Assembly: GCF_017052465.1 (NCBI RefSeq)
Contig: NZ_JAFHKT010000148.1
Span: forward strand, 248,001 to 312,000
Direction of reading: 5' to 3'
From: Arthrobacter pascens
Lineage (GTDB): Bacteria > Actinomycetota > Actinomycetes > Actinomycetales > Micrococcaceae
DNA: 64,000 bases
Under the pieces are notes generated by a model. That model was not told where the DNA came from. It worked only from the letters and a program-made list of their open reading frames with translations, and ran no database searches. This document shows, piece by piece, positions 6,830 through 15,503 of this stretch. Numbering within the stretch: position 1 is the stretch's first letter; each line of letters begins with the position of its first letter. A program made the translations under genes and the position numbers.

Positions 6830-8020
6830 ATGTCCACTGCAGCAACCGACATCAACAACCTTCCCTACGCCGACGGCGACTTTTTCGCCTTCGAACAGCT
6901 GCTCGGCAGCAAGGAGCAGGACCGGCTGGCGGAGGTCCGGGACTTCCTCGCCCGAGAGGTAAAGCCCATCGCCGTGGACTGCTGGAACCGCGGGGAGTTC
7001 CCCATGGAGCTGATTCCCAGGCTGGCGGAGATCGATCTTGTCAGCCCCGTGCGGCGCCAAGGCCACTCGAACCTCTTCGCCGGCATTCTTCATGCCGAGG
7101 TCACCCGTGCCGACACGTCGATTGCCACGTTCATGGGCGTTCATGACGGCCTGTTCACCGGGTCCATCGAAGCACTCGCCTCACGCGAGCAGCAGGACGC
7201 CTGGCTGCCGGATATCTACTCCCTGAAGAAGATCGGTGCCTTCGGCCTGACCGAACCGCTGGGCGGCTCCGACGTCGCCGGCGGCACGCGCACCACGGCC
7301 CGGCGCGACGGCGACCACTGGATCCTCAACGGCGCCAAACGCTGGATCGGCAATGCCACGTTCTCGGACTGGGTGGTCATCTATGCCCGGGACCTGGCCG
7401 ACAACCAGGTGAAGGGATTCCTCGTGGACACGGCCCTACCCGGGTTCAGTGCCACCAAGATCGAGAACAAGATCTCACTGCGCACCGTCCAGAACGCGGA
7501 CATCACCCTTCAGAATGTGGCCGTCCCGGACTTCTGCAAGCTGGCACATGCCAACAGCTTCCGGGACACGAACAAAGTCCTCAAGGTCACGCGCCTCGCC
7601 GTAGCCTGGCAGGCTGTTGGCCAGCAGCTGGCGGCCTTCGACGTCGCCCGCCGCTACGCCGTCGAGCGCCACCAGTTCGGACGCCCGCTGGCCTCCTTCC
7701 AGCTGGTGCAGAGCCAGCTTGTGCAGATCCTCGGCAATGCCGTCAGCTCCATGGGCATGATGGTCCGCCTCTCCCAGCTGGAAGACGCGGGACAGGCCAA
7801 AGACGAACAGTCCGCGCTCGCCAAGGCCTTCACTACTGCGCGGATGCGCGAGAGCGTGGCGATCGGCCGCAGCCTGCTGGGCGGCAACGGCATCGTGACC
7901 GACTTCGAGATGGCCAAGATCTTCGCCGATGCGGAGGCCATCTACTCCTACGAAGGCACGCACGAGGTGAACACCCTGGTGACCGGACGCGCAATCACTG
8001 GCGTCTCGGCCATCGTTTGA
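6830..8020 (+). CDS. Acyl-CoA dehydrogenase, glutaryl-CoA dehydrogenase-like
   Basis: A 396-aa FAD-dependent acyl-CoA dehydrogenase. It has the FAD-binding FGLTEPLGGSDVAGG segment, the central RYAVERHQFGRPLASFQLVQ region, and the C-terminal YEGTHEVNTLVTGRAITG with the catalytic Glu at about residue 375, as in the glutaryl-CoA dehydrogenase branch. It probably acts in lysine/tryptophan breakdown or a related acyl-CoA route. The ATG at 6830 has AAGGAA just upstream; a longer frame begins inside the palindrome and is unlikely to be translated. The upstream palindrome resembles the operators at the leucine operon, which suggests shared TetR control. Confidence 0.88.
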   Translation: MSTAATDINNLPYADGDFFAFEQLLGSKEQDRLAEVRDFLAREVKPIAVDCWNRGEFPMELIPRLAEIDLVSPVRRQGHSNLFAGILHAEVTRADTSIATFMGVHDGLFTGSIEALASREQQDAWLPDIYSLKKIGAFGLTEPLGGSDVAGGTRTTARRDGDHWILNGAKRWIGNATFSDWVVIYARDLADNQVKGFLVDTALPGFSATKIENKISLRTVQNADITLQNVAVPDFCKLAHANSFRDTNKVLKVTRLAVAWQAVGQQLAAFDVARRYAVERHQFGRPLASFQLVQSQLVQILGNAVSSMGMMVRLSQLEDAGQAKDEQSALAKAFTTARMRESVAIGRSLLGGNGIVTDFEMAKIFADAEAIYSYEGTHEVNTLVTGRAITGVSAIV

Positions 8021-8027
8021 CCGCGGT

Positions 8028-8585
8028 TCACTCCCCGGCCAAGGGCAGCAGCACCGATGGCCTCAGGTCCAGAACGAATTCCAGCGGATTCAGGTATTCG
8101 TCGCCCCGGCGCACGCCCCAATGAACGCAGGGAGCAGCTCCGCAATGCCCGGTGACCAGTGCTCCAAGGACGTCCCCCTTGGCCACGGCGTCGCCTTGAG
8201 CCAGGCTGCTGCGCACGGGTTCGAAGCTGCTCCGCAGGCCGTTCCCGTGGTCGACGGTGATGACCGGCCGGTCCACCACAACGCCGACGAAGCTCACGGT
8301 GCCGGACTCCGGCGAGGTTACCGGGCCGCCGTCGGACGCCGCCTTCAGGTCCACCCCGCGGTGGCCGCTCAGCCACGGCTTGTCCGGCGGATCGAACGGC
8401 CGCAGGACGGGCGGGCGGGGAGCGAGCGGCCAGCTCCACGAGGGAGCCGGAGGCACAGCGTAGGCCGCGCCCAGCTCTTCCGGCACGGCGTATTGCATAC
8501 CTGACGGCACGGCTGACGGCACGGCTGACGGGGCGGCGGCCATAGCGGAGAGCAGGAGAACGGCCGGGAGCGCGGGGATCTTCAT
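8028..8585 (-). CDS. Secreted M23-family (LytM-like) peptidase or homologue
   Basis: A 185-aa exported protein with an N-terminal signal sequence (about residues 1-27), an Ala/Pro/Val linker, and an M23 domain at about 50-175. The first zinc-ligand motif is intact (GHRGVDL, H75 and D79). The second motif reads PCVHWG: H155 aligns with the zinc-ligand His of the usual HxH, and Cys153 stands where the catalytic His normally is. It may therefore be weakly active or a non-catalytic cell-wall factor. An M23 gene next to rpsB is a usual actinobacterial neighbourhood. It converges with the dehydrogenase gene, 7 bp apart. Confidence 0.82.
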   Translation of the reverse strand: MKIPALPAVLLLSAMAAAPSAVPSAVPSGMQYAVPEELGAAYAVPPAPSWSWPLAPRPPVLRPFDPPDKPWLSGHRGVDLKAASDGGPVTSPESGTVSFVGVVVDRPVITVDHGNGLRSSFEPVRSSLAQGDAVAKGDVLGALVTGHCGAAPCVHWGVRRGDEYLNPLEFVLDLRPSVLLPLAGE

Positions 8586-9015
8586 CTCTCCAGCCTGGCG
8601 GTGGTGCCGTGCGCCGAAAACCTGCCTTGCGGGCTATGTGGAAAACCCCGGCAGTGAGGCAAGGAGGGCGGCAAGAATGGTGCGGAGGCAGGGGAGTGCT
8701 GTAGTACACTTGACGGAGCAGTTTGCTGTGCCCTCAACGCATTCCAATCCCATGGGTAGCGTCAGCACGCCCCATTCAGGAGTGCGGGGGAACGGCAGCT
8801 GACTACGCGCATCCAGCCCTCCACCCCCGGAAGCCTCAGGTTCCCGGAGGAGGATTGTGCCTCCTGCGGTCCGTTCCATATGGAACGGATGGGAAGTGCA
8901 ATGGATGCCAGGAGCATCGCCCGCCTTGGGTGAAGCTAATTAACCGTCAACTATTGGCAGGGTAAGAGCGGCCTCCGGGTGCTCTCATGAATGACCTGCC
9001 GGAAGGAGCGTCGGC
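8586..9015 (+). other. 430-bp intergenic region and rpsB leader with stem-loops
   Basis: I see no convincing gene here. On the plus strand it would hold the rpsB promoter and a long 5' leader. A 6-bp hairpin (AGGAGG 8848-8853 with CCTCCT 8860-8865) is followed by the perfect palindrome CCGTTCCATATGGAACGG (8871-8888). A TTGACG at 8710-8715 is a possible -35 without a good -10. The ribosome-binding site GGAAGGAG lies just before 9016. A ribosomal-protein leader is plausible, but I cannot match it to a named RNA family. Confidence 0.45.
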
Positions 9016-9909
9016 ATGCCCGTCGTAACTATGCGCCAGCTGCTTGACAGCGGCGTCCACTTTGGACACCAGACCCGCCGTTGGAACCCGAAGATGAAGC
9101 GCTTCATCTTCACGGAGCGCAACGGCATCTACATCATTGACCTCCAGCAGTCGCTGTCCTACATCGACCGCGCCTACGAGTTCGTCAAGGCCACCGTTGC
9201 ACACGGCGGCACCGTACTCTTCGTCGGCACCAAGAAGCAGGCCCAGGAAGCAATTGCCGAGCAGGCAACCCGCGTTGGCCAGCCCTACGTCAACCAGCGT
9301 TGGCTCGGCGGTATGCTGACCAACTTCCAGACGGTTGCCAAGCGTATCCAGCGCATGAAGGAACTCGAAGAGATCGACTTCGACGACGTCGCCGGTTCCG
9401 CTTACACCAAGAAGGAACTGCTGCTCCTCCGCCGCGAACTCACCAAGCTTGAGTCCAACCTCGGCGGTATCCGCAACCTCACCAAGGCGCCGTCCGTGCT
9501 GTGGATCGTGGACACCAAGAAGGAACACCTGGCTGTTGACGAGGCCAAGAAGCTCAACATCCCCGTTGTGGCCATCCTGGACACCAACTGCGACCCGGAC
9601 GAAGTCGACTTCCCGATCCCGGGCAACGACGACGCCATCCGCTCCGTGAACCTCCTGACCCGCGTTGTTGCTGACGCCGTTGCAGAGGGCCTGATCGCCC
9701 GCAACCAGCGTGCAACCGGCACCACCGAGACACCGGAAGAGCCGCTGGCCGAGTGGGAGCGCGAACTCCTCGAGGGCAGCAAGGCTGAGGCCGCTGCTGC
9801 TGAGGCTCCCGCCGCTGAAGCTCCGGCCGCCGAGGCGCCCGCCGCTGACGCTGCTCCTGCCGCAGAGGAAGCCCCGGCTGCTGCCGAGGCCACCGACGCC
9901 GACAAGTAA
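9016..9909 (+). CDS. rpsB: 30S ribosomal protein S2
   Basis: A 297-aa protein that opens MPVVTMRQLLDSGVHFGHQTRRWNPKMKRFIF, the S2 signature, and keeps the GTKKQAQEAI, QRWLGGMLTNFQT and NIPVVAILDTNCDPD blocks. S2 binds the 30S neck late in assembly and recruits S1-like factors. Residues beyond about 255 form an Ala/Pro/Glu-rich tail (repeats of EAPAA), an actinobacterial extension not needed for the fold. The strong GGAAGGAG site and tsf downstream give the standard rpsB-tsf order. Confidence 0.98.
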   Translation: MPVVTMRQLLDSGVHFGHQTRRWNPKMKRFIFTERNGIYIIDLQQSLSYIDRAYEFVKATVAHGGTVLFVGTKKQAQEAIAEQATRVGQPYVNQRWLGGMLTNFQTVAKRIQRMKELEEIDFDDVAGSAYTKKELLLLRRELTKLESNLGGIRNLTKAPSVLWIVDTKKEHLAVDEAKKLNIPVVAILDTNCDPDEVDFPIPGNDDAIRSVNLLTRVVADAVAEGLIARNQRATGTTETPEEPLAEWERELLEGSKAEAAAAEAPAAEAPAAEAPAADAAPAAEEAPAAAEATDADK

Positions 9910-9956
9910 ACAACTCCACCGGGATTTCCCGGCGCCCTCCGGCGCCGGGGCAACTG

Positions 9957-9993
9957 ACAGGATGGCGGCTCACCATGTGGGCTGCCGTCCTGT
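9957..9993 (+). other. Intercistronic hairpin between rpsB and tsf
   Basis: ACAGGATGGCGGC (9957-9969) pairs with GCTGCCGTCCTGT (9981-9993) as a 13-bp stem with two G-U pairs and an 11-nt loop. There is no T-run. It is well placed to partly attenuate transcription or to cut or stabilise the rpsB-tsf message. Confidence 0.55.
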
Positions 9994-10035
9994 CGGTCCG
10001 TACACCACATAAATTTTCTAGACAGAGGGGTTCAC

Positions 10036-10872
10036 ATGGCGAACTACACTGCCGCTGATATCAAGGCTCTGCGCGAGCGCACCGGCGCCGGCATGATGGA
10101 TGTCAAGAAGGCTCTCGACGAAGCCAACGGCGACGCCGAGAAGGCGATCGAGATCATTCGCATCAAGGGCCTGAAGGGCGCCACCAAGCGTGAAGGCCGT
10201 TCCACGGCCGAAGGCCTGGTTGCCGCCAAGGTCGATGGCAACGTCGGCGTTATGATCGAGGTCAACTGCGAGACCGACTTCGTCGCCAAGGCTGATAAGT
10301 TCATCCAGCTCGCCGACAAGGTTCTGGCCGTCGCCGTCGAGTCCGGTGCCGCCGATCTCGAGACCCTGCTCGCCACCGACGTGGACGGCAAGCCGCTGTC
10401 CGAGGTCGTCATCGAAGAGGGCGCTGTCCTTGGCGAGAAGGTAGTGGTCCGCCGCATCTCCCGCATCGAGGGCGCCACGGTCGACGCTTACCTGCACAAG
10501 ACCTCCAAGGACCTCCCGGCCCAGGTCGGCGTCCTGTTCGCCGTTGACGGCGAAGGCGACGCTGCTGCCACCGCCGCCCACGACGTCGCAGTCCACATTG
10601 CCGCCATGGCCCCGAACTACCTCTCCCGCGAGGACGTTCCGGCTGAACTCGTCGAGTCCGAGCGCCGCATCGCCGAGGAGACCGCCAAGGCTGAGGGCAA
10701 GCCCGAGGCTGCCATGACGAAGATCGTGGAAGGCCGTGTTACGGGCTTCTACAAGGGAGAGGTCCTGGTTGACCAGGCCTTCGCCAAGGATGCCAAGAAG
10801 TCTGTGGCTCAGGTCCTCGAAGAGGCCGGCGTCAAGGGAACCGCCTTCACGCGTTTCCGCGTCGGTTCCTAG
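10036..10872 (+). CDS. tsf: Elongation factor Ts
   Basis: A 278-aa EF-Ts, the nucleotide exchange factor for EF-Tu. The N-terminal UBA-like domain carries IKALRERTGAGMMDVKKALDEANGD, and the core has the TDFVAK motif (CETDFVAK) that contacts EF-Tu. The C-terminal part KIVEGRVTGFYKGEVLVDQAF and LEEAGVKGTAFTRFRVG is typical. The GTG/ATG region is preceded by AGAGGGG. It ends in a strong terminator at 10884-10915. Confidence 0.98.
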   Translation: MANYTAADIKALRERTGAGMMDVKKALDEANGDAEKAIEIIRIKGLKGATKREGRSTAEGLVAAKVDGNVGVMIEVNCETDFVAKADKFIQLADKVLAVAVESGAADLETLLATDVDGKPLSEVVIEEGAVLGEKVVVRRISRIEGATVDAYLHKTSKDLPAQVGVLFAVDGEGDAAATAAHDVAVHIAAMAPNYLSREDVPAELVESERRIAEETAKAEGKPEAAMTKIVEGRVTGFYKGEVLVDQAFAKDAKKSVAQVLEEAGVKGTAFTRFRVGS

Positions 10873-10883
10873 TCAGACACGCA

Positions 10884-10915
10884 AGGGGGTGGTCACTTCG
10901 GTGGCCGCCCCTTTT
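10884..10915 (+). terminator. Intrinsic terminator after tsf
   Basis: AGGGGGTGGTCAC pairs with GTGGCCGCCCCT around a TTCG tetraloop (about 12 bp with two G-U pairs). TTTT ends near 10915. It closes the rpsB-tsf unit before pyrH. Confidence 0.88.
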
Positions 10916-10998
10916 GCATGCACCGGCCAGGCAAGAATATGAGCTTTGGCCGCCCAGCACGATAATCTTTGCTCAGAACCCACCAACCGGAAGGCATC

Positions 10999-11736
10999 AT
11001 GGAAGCCGTCAACACCTCAGTACAGTCAGAGAAGAGCAGGCGCCGGGTCCTCCTGAAGCTGTCCGGTGAGGTCTTCGGCGGCGGCAAGCTGGGCGTTGAC
11101 CCGGACACCGTCCGGGCAGTCGCCAAGCAGATCGCCGCAGCCGTGCCCGAGGTCGAGGTCGCCATTGTGGTGGGCGGAGGCAACTTCTTCCGCGGAGCCG
11201 AACTGTCCCAGAGCGGCATGGACCGCTCACGCGCCGACTACATGGGCATGCTCGGAACGGTCATGAACTGCCTTGCCCTGCAGGACTTCCTGGAGCAGGC
11301 GGGCGTTGAGACCCGCGTCCAGAGCGCCATCACGATGGGGCAGGTAGCCGAGGCCTACATTCCCCGCCGGGCCATCCGCCACATGGAGAAGAACCGCGTC
11401 GTCATCTTCGGCGCAGGCGCCGGCCTGCCGTACTTCTCCACGGACACGGTGGCGGCCCAGCGTGCCCTGGAAGTCCATGCGGATGTGGTCCTGATGGCCA
11501 AGAGCGGCGTTGACGGCGTTTACACCGCCGACCCGAAGAAGGACCCGGCCGCCGAGAAGCTCGAAAATCTCAGCTACGACGACGCCCTCCGCCGCGACAT
11601 CCGTGTCATGGACCAGACCGCCATGACCATGTGCAAGGACAACAACCTCTCCATGGTGGTGTTCGGCATGGAAGGCGAAGGCAACGTCACCCGGGCCATC
11701 CGCGGCGAGAAGCTGGGAACGCTGGTCACCCCCTAG
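10999..11736 (+). CDS. pyrH: UMP kinase
   Basis: A 245-aa bacterial UMP kinase of the amino acid kinase fold, which converts UMP and ATP to UDP in pyrimidine synthesis. Visible motifs are RRVLLKLSGEVFGGG at the N-terminus, VVGGGNFFRGAEL, MDRSRADYMGMLGTVMN, and the C-terminal ATP-site part MDQTAMTMCKDNN. The ATG at 10999 has CGGAAGG upstream; an earlier in-frame ATG at 10969 lacks one. A TAATCT box at 10963-10968 may be the -10 of its own promoter after the tsf terminator. Confidence 0.97.
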   Translation: MEAVNTSVQSEKSRRRVLLKLSGEVFGGGKLGVDPDTVRAVAKQIAAAVPEVEVAIVVGGGNFFRGAELSQSGMDRSRADYMGMLGTVMNCLALQDFLEQAGVETRVQSAITMGQVAEAYIPRRAIRHMEKNRVVIFGAGAGLPYFSTDTVAAQRALEVHADVVLMAKSGVDGVYTADPKKDPAAEKLENLSYDDALRRDIRVMDQTAMTMCKDNNLSMVVFGMEGEGNVTRAIRGEKLGTLVTP

Positions 11737-11834
11737 TTACAGCTAGGATATTTCTAGGAAGGTTCCGTCCATCGGGCGGAACCCGGATTGTGAAATGCCC
11801 CGCTTCGCCGGGAACCAATTTCTGAGGAGAGATC

Positions 11835-12392
11835 GTGATCGAAGAAACCTTGCTCGAAGCCGGGGACAAGATGGACAAGGCGGTTGAGGTAGCCAAGGAA
11901 GACTTCGCCTCGATCCGGACCGGCCGGGCGACTCCGGGCCTGTACAACAAGGTGATGGTGGAGTACTACGGCACCCCGACGCCGCTCCAGCAGCTGGCCT
12001 CCTTCGCGGTCCCCGACGCCCGCACCATCCTCATCACGCCGTATGACAAGACGGCACTGCGGGATATCGAACGTGCCCTCAGCGATTCAGAGGTCGGTGC
12101 CAACCCGTCAAACGACGGAAACGTCATCCGCATCACCATTCCGGAGCTCACCCAGGAGCGCCGCAAGGAATACGTGAAGATCGTGAAGTCCAAAGGTGAG
12201 GACGCCAAGGTCTCCATCCGCAACATCCGCCGCAAGGCCAAGGAAACCCTGGACCGCCTGGTCAAGGACGGCGAGGCCGGCGAGGATGAAGGCAGCCGCG
12301 GTGAAAAGGAACTCGACGCCATCACCAAGCAGCACGTCGACGGCATTGATGAGCTGCTCAAGCGCAAGGAAGCAGAGCTGCTCGAAGTCTGA
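11835..12392 (+). CDS. frr: Ribosome recycling factor
   Basis: A 185-aa RRF, which splits post-termination ribosomes with EF-G. It has the usual length and motifs: KMDKAVEVAKEDFASIRTGRATP, the YYGTPTPLQQLASFAVPDARTI block, and RRKAKETLDRLVKDGEAGEDE. The start is GTG at 11835 after GAGGAGAGATC. The stop codon shares one base with the cdsA start (TGATG). A hairpin GGTTCCG/CGGAACC (11761-11783) lies in the pyrH-frr gap without a T-run. Confidence 0.98.
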   Translation: MIEETLLEAGDKMDKAVEVAKEDFASIRTGRATPGLYNKVMVEYYGTPTPLQQLASFAVPDARTILITPYDKTALRDIERALSDSEVGANPSNDGNVIRITIPELTQERRKEYVKIVKSKGEDAKVSIRNIRRKAKETLDRLVKDGEAGEDEGSRGEKELDAITKQHVDGIDELLKRKEAELLEV

Positions 12393-13324
12393 TGGGTCAG
12401 GCACAGCAGGCCCCCGGAGCGCGGGCCCGATCCCAGACCCGCAAGCCGCGGCAGCCGAGGCCTAATCCCACCCCCGGAGCGGGGCGCAACCTTCCCGCGG
12501 CCACCGCCGTCGGGCTTGCGATGCTCTTCGCGGTTCTGGGCGGGCTGCTGTTCCTGCCGCTGGGCTTCGTCGCCGTCACCACCACCTTCGCCGTGTTCGG
12601 TGTGTGGGAGATCTTCCGCGCCCTGGAGGCCAACGGCACACGGTTGCCCATTGTTCCGGTCATGGTCGGCACCGTTGCCATGCCGTTTGCGGCGTACTTC
12701 GGCGGCCTGGAAAGCCTGCTGTTCGCGATGTTGGCCAGCAGCGTGGCCGTGCTCCTGTGGCGTTCCATCGAAAGCGCCACGGGCTCGGCGCGCAGCATCT
12801 TCGCGGGTGTCTTCACCCTCGCGTGGGTGCCCTTCCTGATAAGTTTCGCCGCCCTGCCGCTCCATGTCGCCGGCGGTGTGACGCCCGTGGGCCTCTGGCC
12901 GGGAGGGACTGTGCCGGAGGGCGCCTGGCAGGTGGCCATCCTGCTGCTGCTCGTGGTTTCCAACGACACCTTTGGATACATCGTGGGGGCCTCCCTGGGC
13001 AAGCACCCCATGGCGCCCAAGATCAGCCCGAAGAAGTCGTGGGAGGGATTTGCCGGGTCAATAGCGGGAGCGATGCTCATCGGCATCCTGGCCTGCACCT
13101 TCGTTCTGGGAAAGCCGTGGTGGGTGGGTGTGGTTCTTGCCGTGGGGATGGTGGCGTCCGCCACCGCCGGCGACCTCGCGGAATCCATGGTCAAGCGCGA
13201 ACTCGGCATCAAGGACATGAGCAGCATCCTTCCGGGGCACGGCGGGGTCATGGACCGGCTGGACTCGATCGTGTTCGCATCCCCGGTGGCCTACCTGCTC
13301 TTCGTCTTCGTTTCCGGGGCCTGA
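12392..13324 (+). CDS. cdsA: Phosphatidate cytidylyltransferase
   Basis: A 310-aa polytopic membrane enzyme that makes CDP-diacylglycerol from phosphatidate and CTP, the precursor of all phospholipids here. The C-terminal signature is present: SPKKSWEGFAGSIAG, then GDLAESMVKRELGIKDMSSILPGHGGVMDRLDS, the full CDS motif with its metal-binding acidic residues. About 50 basic, proline-rich residues precede the first helix. It is coupled to frr by a one-base overlap, the standard actinobacterial order. Its product feeds enzymes such as the CDP-alcohol phosphatidyltransferase at 3.6 kb. Confidence 0.96.
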   Translation: MGQAQQAPGARARSQTRKPRQPRPNPTPGAGRNLPAATAVGLAMLFAVLGGLLFLPLGFVAVTTTFAVFGVWEIFRALEANGTRLPIVPVMVGTVAMPFAAYFGGLESLLFAMLASSVAVLLWRSIESATGSARSIFAGVFTLAWVPFLISFAALPLHVAGGVTPVGLWPGGTVPEGAWQVAILLLLVVSNDTFGYIVGASLGKHPMAPKISPKKSWEGFAGSIAGAMLIGILACTFVLGKPWWVGVVLAVGMVASATAGDLAESMVKRELGIKDMSSILPGHGGVMDRLDSIVFASPVAYLLFVFVSGA

Positions 13325-13386
13325 CAACTGCCCGACCGTAGAATGTTGCGGTTACAACCCAGCTGAAAAGCATTGAAGGATACAGA

Positions 13387-13971
13387 GTGAGAGTGGACAG
13401 CAAACGGCAGATTCCCGCCGCTTTCGAGCGCGTGCCCCGCAGCGAATACGGCTACAACGCCAGGCAGGTGGATGAGTTCCTGCAGAGGGCGCGCGTCTCC
13501 CTGGAGACGCCCGCCGCCGCAGCCCGCCCCATCAAAAGCCTCGACGTCCGCGCCGTCTCCTTCGACCCGGTCAAGGGCGGCTATTCCGCCACTACCGTGG
13601 ACGCGGCGCTGGACCGACTCGAAGATGCCTTCGCACGCCGTGAGCGGGACGAACTCATCGCCGAGCAGGGCGAGGAGGCCTGGTTGCGGCAGATCGGGCA
13701 GCTTTCGGCCACCCTCCGTGGCCGCCTGCACCGGCCCGACGGCGAGCGCTTCCGGCGCCCGGCCAAGAAGAAGACCCGCAGCTACAACACCAGGGACGTG
13801 GACAGGCTGTGCGCGGATCTGATCGGCTACCTCGAAGAGGATAAGCCGCTGAGCGTGGATAACGTCCGCCGTGCCGTGTTCCGTCCAGCGGTGGGCCAGG
13901 ACGGTTACGAGGAAACCCAGGTGGATGCTTTCCTGGACCGCGTGGTCGAGCTGATGGCCGCCATCGACTGA
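13387..13971 (+). CDS. DivIVA-domain protein
   Basis: A 194-aa protein with repeated short DivIVA-like motifs of the form F-x-R-x3-GY-x3-QVDxFL. They are seen at about residues 13-35 (FERVPRSEYGYNARQVDEFLQRA), 58-80 (FDPVKGGYSATTVDAALDRL) and again near the C-terminus (FRPAVGQDGYEETQVDAFLDRVVELM). DivIVA/Wag31 relatives mark poles and growth zones in actinobacteria, but this one is short and lacks a long coiled coil, so it is a small accessory member. The start is GTG at 13387. It closes the translation and lipid block before the catabolic genes. Confidence 0.78.
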   Translation: MRVDSKRQIPAAFERVPRSEYGYNARQVDEFLQRARVSLETPAAAARPIKSLDVRAVSFDPVKGGYSATTVDAALDRLEDAFARRERDELIAEQGEEAWLRQIGQLSATLRGRLHRPDGERFRRPAKKKTRSYNTRDVDRLCADLIGYLEEDKPLSVDNVRRAVFRPAVGQDGYEETQVDAFLDRVVELMAAID

Positions 13972-14017
13972 CGCAGCCCGGCGGCTCCGCAGCGCGTTAG
14001 GTCAGCACCAGGCGGGC

Positions 14018-15496
14018 TCAGCGCCGCGTCACGTCAATGCCCGTGGCCAGCGGTCGTTCGGGCGTATGAAGCCTGGTCATCACCCTCGTGGTGGTGCGGG
14101 GGACCCGTGACTTCGTGGCGCGCGACGCCAGGACCATGACGGCGAAGGCGGCAGGCACGGTCCATGCGGCCGGCTGCGCGAGCCACACGGGCGTGCCGGC
14201 ACCGAGCGCGGTGCCCGCAACCATCGCCCCGCCGCACAGCAGGCCGCCGGTCACCATGCCCGCTATCGCGCCGGCGTCGGTCAGTCCCCGCCACCAGATC
14301 CCCAGCAGCAGCACCGGACAGATGGTGGAGGCCGTAAAGGCGAAGACCAGGCCGACGCTGCCGGCCAGGGCCAGCGAGTCTGTCATGAACGCCAGGCCCA
14401 GCGGGACCGCCGCGGAAATGAGCGCAGCGAGCCGGAAGCCGCGGACGCTGCCTCCCAGCACATCCTGGCTGATCACGCCGGCGAGCGACACCACGAGTCC
14501 CGAGGTGGTGGACAGGAACGCGGCAAAGGCGCCGGCCACCACGAGGGCGGAGAGCAGTTCGCCGCCCGGTCCGCCGATGAGCCGTCCGGGCAGCAGCAGG
14601 ACGAGGGCGTCGGCCTGCCCGGCCTGGGCGAGTCCCGGCGCGAACATCCGCCCGGCGAGGCCGTACGCAGTGGGGAAGAGGTAGAAGACGGACAGCAGGC
14701 CCAGCACGATCAGCGTGGTCCTCCGGGCTGACTGCCCATCCGGGTTCGTGTAGAAGCGGACCAGCACGTGCGGCAGTCCGAGCGTTCCGAACAGCAGGGC
14801 GACCAGCAGCGATATGTTTTGGTAGGGGCCGGCGGGTGCCAGGCCGGTGGGGTTCGCAGACGCTGCGGCCACGGCGGGGGAATTGTTTTCCGCCAGTACA
14901 AGGACGATGAAAACGAGCGGCACCGCCAGCGCGGTGAGCTTGAGCCAGTACTGGAAGGCCTGCACGAACGTGATGGAGCGCATCCCGCCCGCCACGACGG
15001 TGAGGCACACCACCACCACGACGGCGGTGGACCCCACCCATGAGGGCAGGCCCGTTGTGGTCCGGATCGTGAGGGCAGCGCCGTGGAGCTGGGGGACGAT
15101 GTACAACCACCCGACAATGACCACCGCAAGGCTCGTCACCCGCCGCGCGGCGCGGGAATCCAGCCGGGACTCGGTGAAATCCGGGATGGTGTAGGCCCCC
15201 GAGCGGCGGAGCGGCGCGGCCACGAACAGCAGGAGCATCAGGTATCCCGCGGTGTAGCCCACGGGGAACCACAGGGCATCGGTACCGGACAGCAGGATGA
15301 GCCCGGCCACGCCCAGGAAGCTCGCCGCAGACAGGTACTCGCCGCCGATCGCCGACGCATTCCACCATGGCGGGACCGTGCGCGAAGCGACATAGAAGTC
15401 GCCGGTGGTCCGGGAAATCCTTAGTCCATAGAAGCCTATGACCGCAGTGGCGACCGATACAGCCGCAAAGGCCGCGATGCCGACAGCCGGGTTCAC
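14018..15496 (-). CDS. Sodium/solute symporter (SSS family), ActP/MctP-like
   Basis: A transporter of about 492 aa with 13 helices. The N-terminus has FYVASRTVPPWWNASAIGGEYLSAASFLGVAGL, the SSS helix 1-2 signature shared with acetate and pyruvate permeases. It probably imports a short monocarboxylate with sodium. The GTG at 15496 has AGGTGAGG five bases upstream; a GTG at 15502 is possible. It follows the two-helix membrane partner gene after 7 bp and is the last gene of the kinase-regulator operon, so it may be the target of that two-component system. Confidence 0.87.
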   Translation of the reverse strand: MNPAVGIAAFAAVSVATAVIGFYGLRISRTTGDFYVASRTVPPWWNASAIGGEYLSAASFLGVAGLILLSGTDALWFPVGYTAGYLMLLLFVAAPLRRSGAYTIPDFTESRLDSRAARRVTSLAVVIVGWLYIVPQLHGAALTIRTTTGLPSWVGSTAVVVVVCLTVVAGGMRSITFVQAFQYWLKLTALAVPLVFIVLVLAENNSPAVAAASANPTGLAPAGPYQNISLLVALLFGTLGLPHVLVRFYTNPDGQSARRTTLIVLGLLSVFYLFPTAYGLAGRMFAPGLAQAGQADALVLLLPGRLIGGPGGELLSALVVAGAFAAFLSTTSGLVVSLAGVISQDVLGGSVRGFRLAALISAAVPLGLAFMTDSLALAGSVGLVFAFTASTICPVLLLGIWWRGLTDAGAIAGMVTGGLLCGGAMVAGTALGAGTPVWLAQPAAWTVPAAFAVMVLASRATKSRVPRTTTRVMTRLHTPERPLATGIDVTRR

Positions 15497-15503
15497 CGGC
15501 ACC

